A stretch of DNA of 35,823 nucleotides, taken from positions 1 to 35,823 of the forward strand of contig CANJVU010000025.1 of assembly GCA_947478525.1 (NCBI GenBank). Direction: 5' to 3'. Under the pieces are notes generated by a model. It searched no databases, had not been told where the DNA came from, and saw only the letters and a list, made by a program, of their open reading frames with translations. The DNA comes from Thiotrichales bacterium. GTDB taxonomy: Bacteria; Pseudomonadota; Gammaproteobacteria; Francisellales; CACEW01. Below, piece by piece: positions 34,743 to 35,823 of the stretch; within the stretch, counting starts at the first letter, position 1; each line of letters starts with the position of its first letter. The position numbers and the translations under genes were made by a program.

Positions 34743-35462
34743 TTATTTTTCTAGGAAATACAGTATTCTGTTGCGGTTGGTAGAAGTTACATATTCCTTT
34801 GTGGCGATGCTCTTGAAATTAACCAGTACTTGATATCCTTTCATCTCATCACGGTTAGGAATATAGCCGTGAGCTTCACATTCCTGCCAATTCACCGTAT
34901 AACCTTGGTTGGATGCCTCAGAAGCATTCAATGGCAAACCAGTAGACGGAAAAGTGTCCATAATTAACAATCCGCCTGGTTGAAGTAGTTGATGAAGCTT
35001 GCGCATTACAGGTAACTGTTCTTCTTTGGCGAAATCTGAGATACAAGACCATAGCATCAAAATAACGGGGAACTTTTGCGGTGATTCAAAGTTAAGAATA
35101 TTTTTATTATAAAGGGTAGCATTCCGCGAATATTTAGCCTGAAGTGTTGCAAAGAAATTTTCGCACTGTTCAATTGCAGAAATAGAGCCAGCATAATTTC
35201 TTTTAACCAATTCTTTTATAACTCTGCCGTATCCGGCGCCAACTTCAAGAACAGCGCTTGAGTCGCAAATTTTTTCCCAAATGATGTCAAGATCAATGCC
35301 GTCATCAAGACCACCCGCACTTGCATAACCCTGTAACAATTCGGTTGGTATCTTTTGGTAGAAATTGAATTTATTGCTTTTATTGCTCCACTGTGGTGAC
35401 TTTAGTTTCGGTATCTTTTGGCCAGGTAGTTTGCTGGAGATTTTATCTTCTTCTACTGTCAC
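34743..35462 (-). CDS. Class I SAM-dependent methyltransferase
   Basis: 239 residues. The Rossmann-fold SAM-binding motif I is AVLEVGAGYGRVIKELV near 92-108; the acidic loop after strand 2 is SAIEQCENFF; motif for strand 4 VILMLWSCISDFA; and strand 5 LLQPGGLLIMDTFPS. Substrate is not apparent. Start is GTG 35462 with AGGGA 4-8 bases upstream. An extended -10 (TGGTACAAT on the minus strand) lies at 35504-35512. It faces the 151-residue orphan, in the region downstream of tRNA-Cys and an integrase remnant, so it may be island cargo. Confidence 0.85.
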   Translation of the reverse strand: MTVEEDKISSKLPGQKIPKLKSPQWSNKSNKFNFYQKIPTELLQGYASAGGLDDGIDLDIIWEKICDSSAVLEVGAGYGRVIKELVKRNYAGSISAIEQCENFFATLQAKYSRNATLYNKNILNFESPQKFPVILMLWSCISDFAKEEQLPVMRKLHQLLQPGGLLIMDTFPSTGLPLNASEASNQGYTVNWQECEAHGYIPNRDEMKGYQVLVNFKSIATKEYVTSTNRNRILYFLEK

Positions 35463-35503
35463 ACTCGTCCCTTTAATATGATCACATTTTTAACAACAAG
35501 AAA

Positions 35504-35512
35504 ATTGTACCA
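35504..35512 (-). promoter_or_regulatory. Extended -10 of the methyltransferase gene
   Basis: Minus strand TGGTACAAT (35512-35504); no good -35. Third TGGTANAAT element in the window. The leader would be about 35 bases. Confidence 0.45.
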
Positions 35513-35744
35513 TTTTTTATCACGAAATAATAGTTCACTTCATTGATCTTTATCATGTTACAACAATCTGTTTTCATAGCAGCATCTTCACACTAAGGTT
35601 TTTAAGAGAGCAAAGAAGCATGAACCTATTATTAACAAATTTCTGCAAGTTGTACAAGACTCTACCCATTTAAAGCTGGTGTAACATTCTTTCTGTAAAT
35701 TCCCCTGAAGCATGAAATCAAAGGCATAACAGTTAGTTTCGGAA

Positions 35745-35818
35745 GTTTATGCACAAGTCCATCAGGCTGCCGCCACGTCAGTGGTAGGCAGGGCAGCCTG
35801 TGGACCCTGTGTATAAAC
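35745..35818. repeat. Long imperfect palindrome with two DnaA-box-like 9-mers
   Basis: Arms 35745-35771 and 35792-35818 (27 bases each) pair with a few mismatches and one-base shifts: GTTTAT, CACA, GTCCA and CAGGCTGCC are shared. The inner loop has CCAC-GTCA-GTGG. The arms contain TTATGCACA (35747-35755) and TGTGTATAA (35808-35816), both fitting the DnaA-box consensus. It could be a cruciform, a replication-related site, or a repeat element. Confidence 0.55.
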
Positions 35819-35823
35819 CTTTG

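Larger units (their letters stand above)
35463..35823. other. Noncoding end region
   Basis: 361 bases with no supported gene. It contains an extended -10 for the methyltransferase (35504-35512, minus strand), an AT-rich stretch, and a long imperfect palindrome at its right end. The longest start-to-stop frame noticed is a short peptide at about 35620, which I do not call. Confidence 0.6.

Noticed and set aside
34057..35823. Right-hand attachment repeat of the tRNA-Cys 3' end
   Set aside because: No second copy of the T-arm/acceptor sequence was found within the window.

Overview
The window looks like a chromosomal segment of a gammaproteobacterium, most likely a host-associated member of the Legionellales/Coxiella-like group. 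This is inferred from three things: proteobacterial housekeeping genes in familiar pairings (trxA-rho with a divergent ppx/gppA gene, a GacA/LetA/UvrY-type regulator near uvrC, cyoABCDE); a very large eukaryote-like OTU-protease gene; and a glutamate-rich C-terminus on that protein resembling Dot/Icm type IV effector signals. Sample lines I counted are about 45-47% GC in housekeeping genes and about 27-45% GC in the OTU gene. No rRNA, CRISPR array or intact insertion sequence was seen.

Left part (1-14383): a dinG-type helicase cut by the window edge; divergent transaldolase; a 383-base AT-rich intergenic region with a DnaA-box cluster; priA; then a block mostly on the minus strand: EamA transporter, rho, trxA, galK, galT, a fragment with a winged-helix-like tail, prephenate dehydratase, a membrane protein and a YajR-like MFS transporter. 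The ppx/gppA-like gene is on the plus strand, divergent from trxA and convergent with galK.

Middle (14429-19180): a complete cytochrome bo3 quinol oxidase operon, cyoABCDE, with tight spacing or overlaps. Its CyoC has an unusually histidine-rich N-terminus.

Accessory part (19224-25054): one 1812-residue protein with a complete-looking OTU cysteine-protease triad (Asp269, Cys272, His396), Gly/Ala-rich hydrophobic stretches, an acidic low-complexity linker, coiled coils and an E-block-like C-terminus. It is divergent from a 75-codon orphan ORF and is followed by a 99-bp MITE-like palindrome. This is the most interesting locus in the window.

Right part (25138-35823): tRNA hydroxylase trhO; an RND efflux pair that runs 5 bases from a LetA/GacA/UvrY-type regulator; a HicAB toxin-antitoxin pair lodged between that regulator and uvrC; uvrC, pgsA and tRNA-Cys. 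Immediately after the tRNA lies a remnant of a P4-type integrase, the scar of an old genomic island. An orphan ORF, a SAM methyltransferase and a 361-base noncoding end follow, the last carrying a long imperfect palindrome with a DnaA-box-like 9-mer in each arm.
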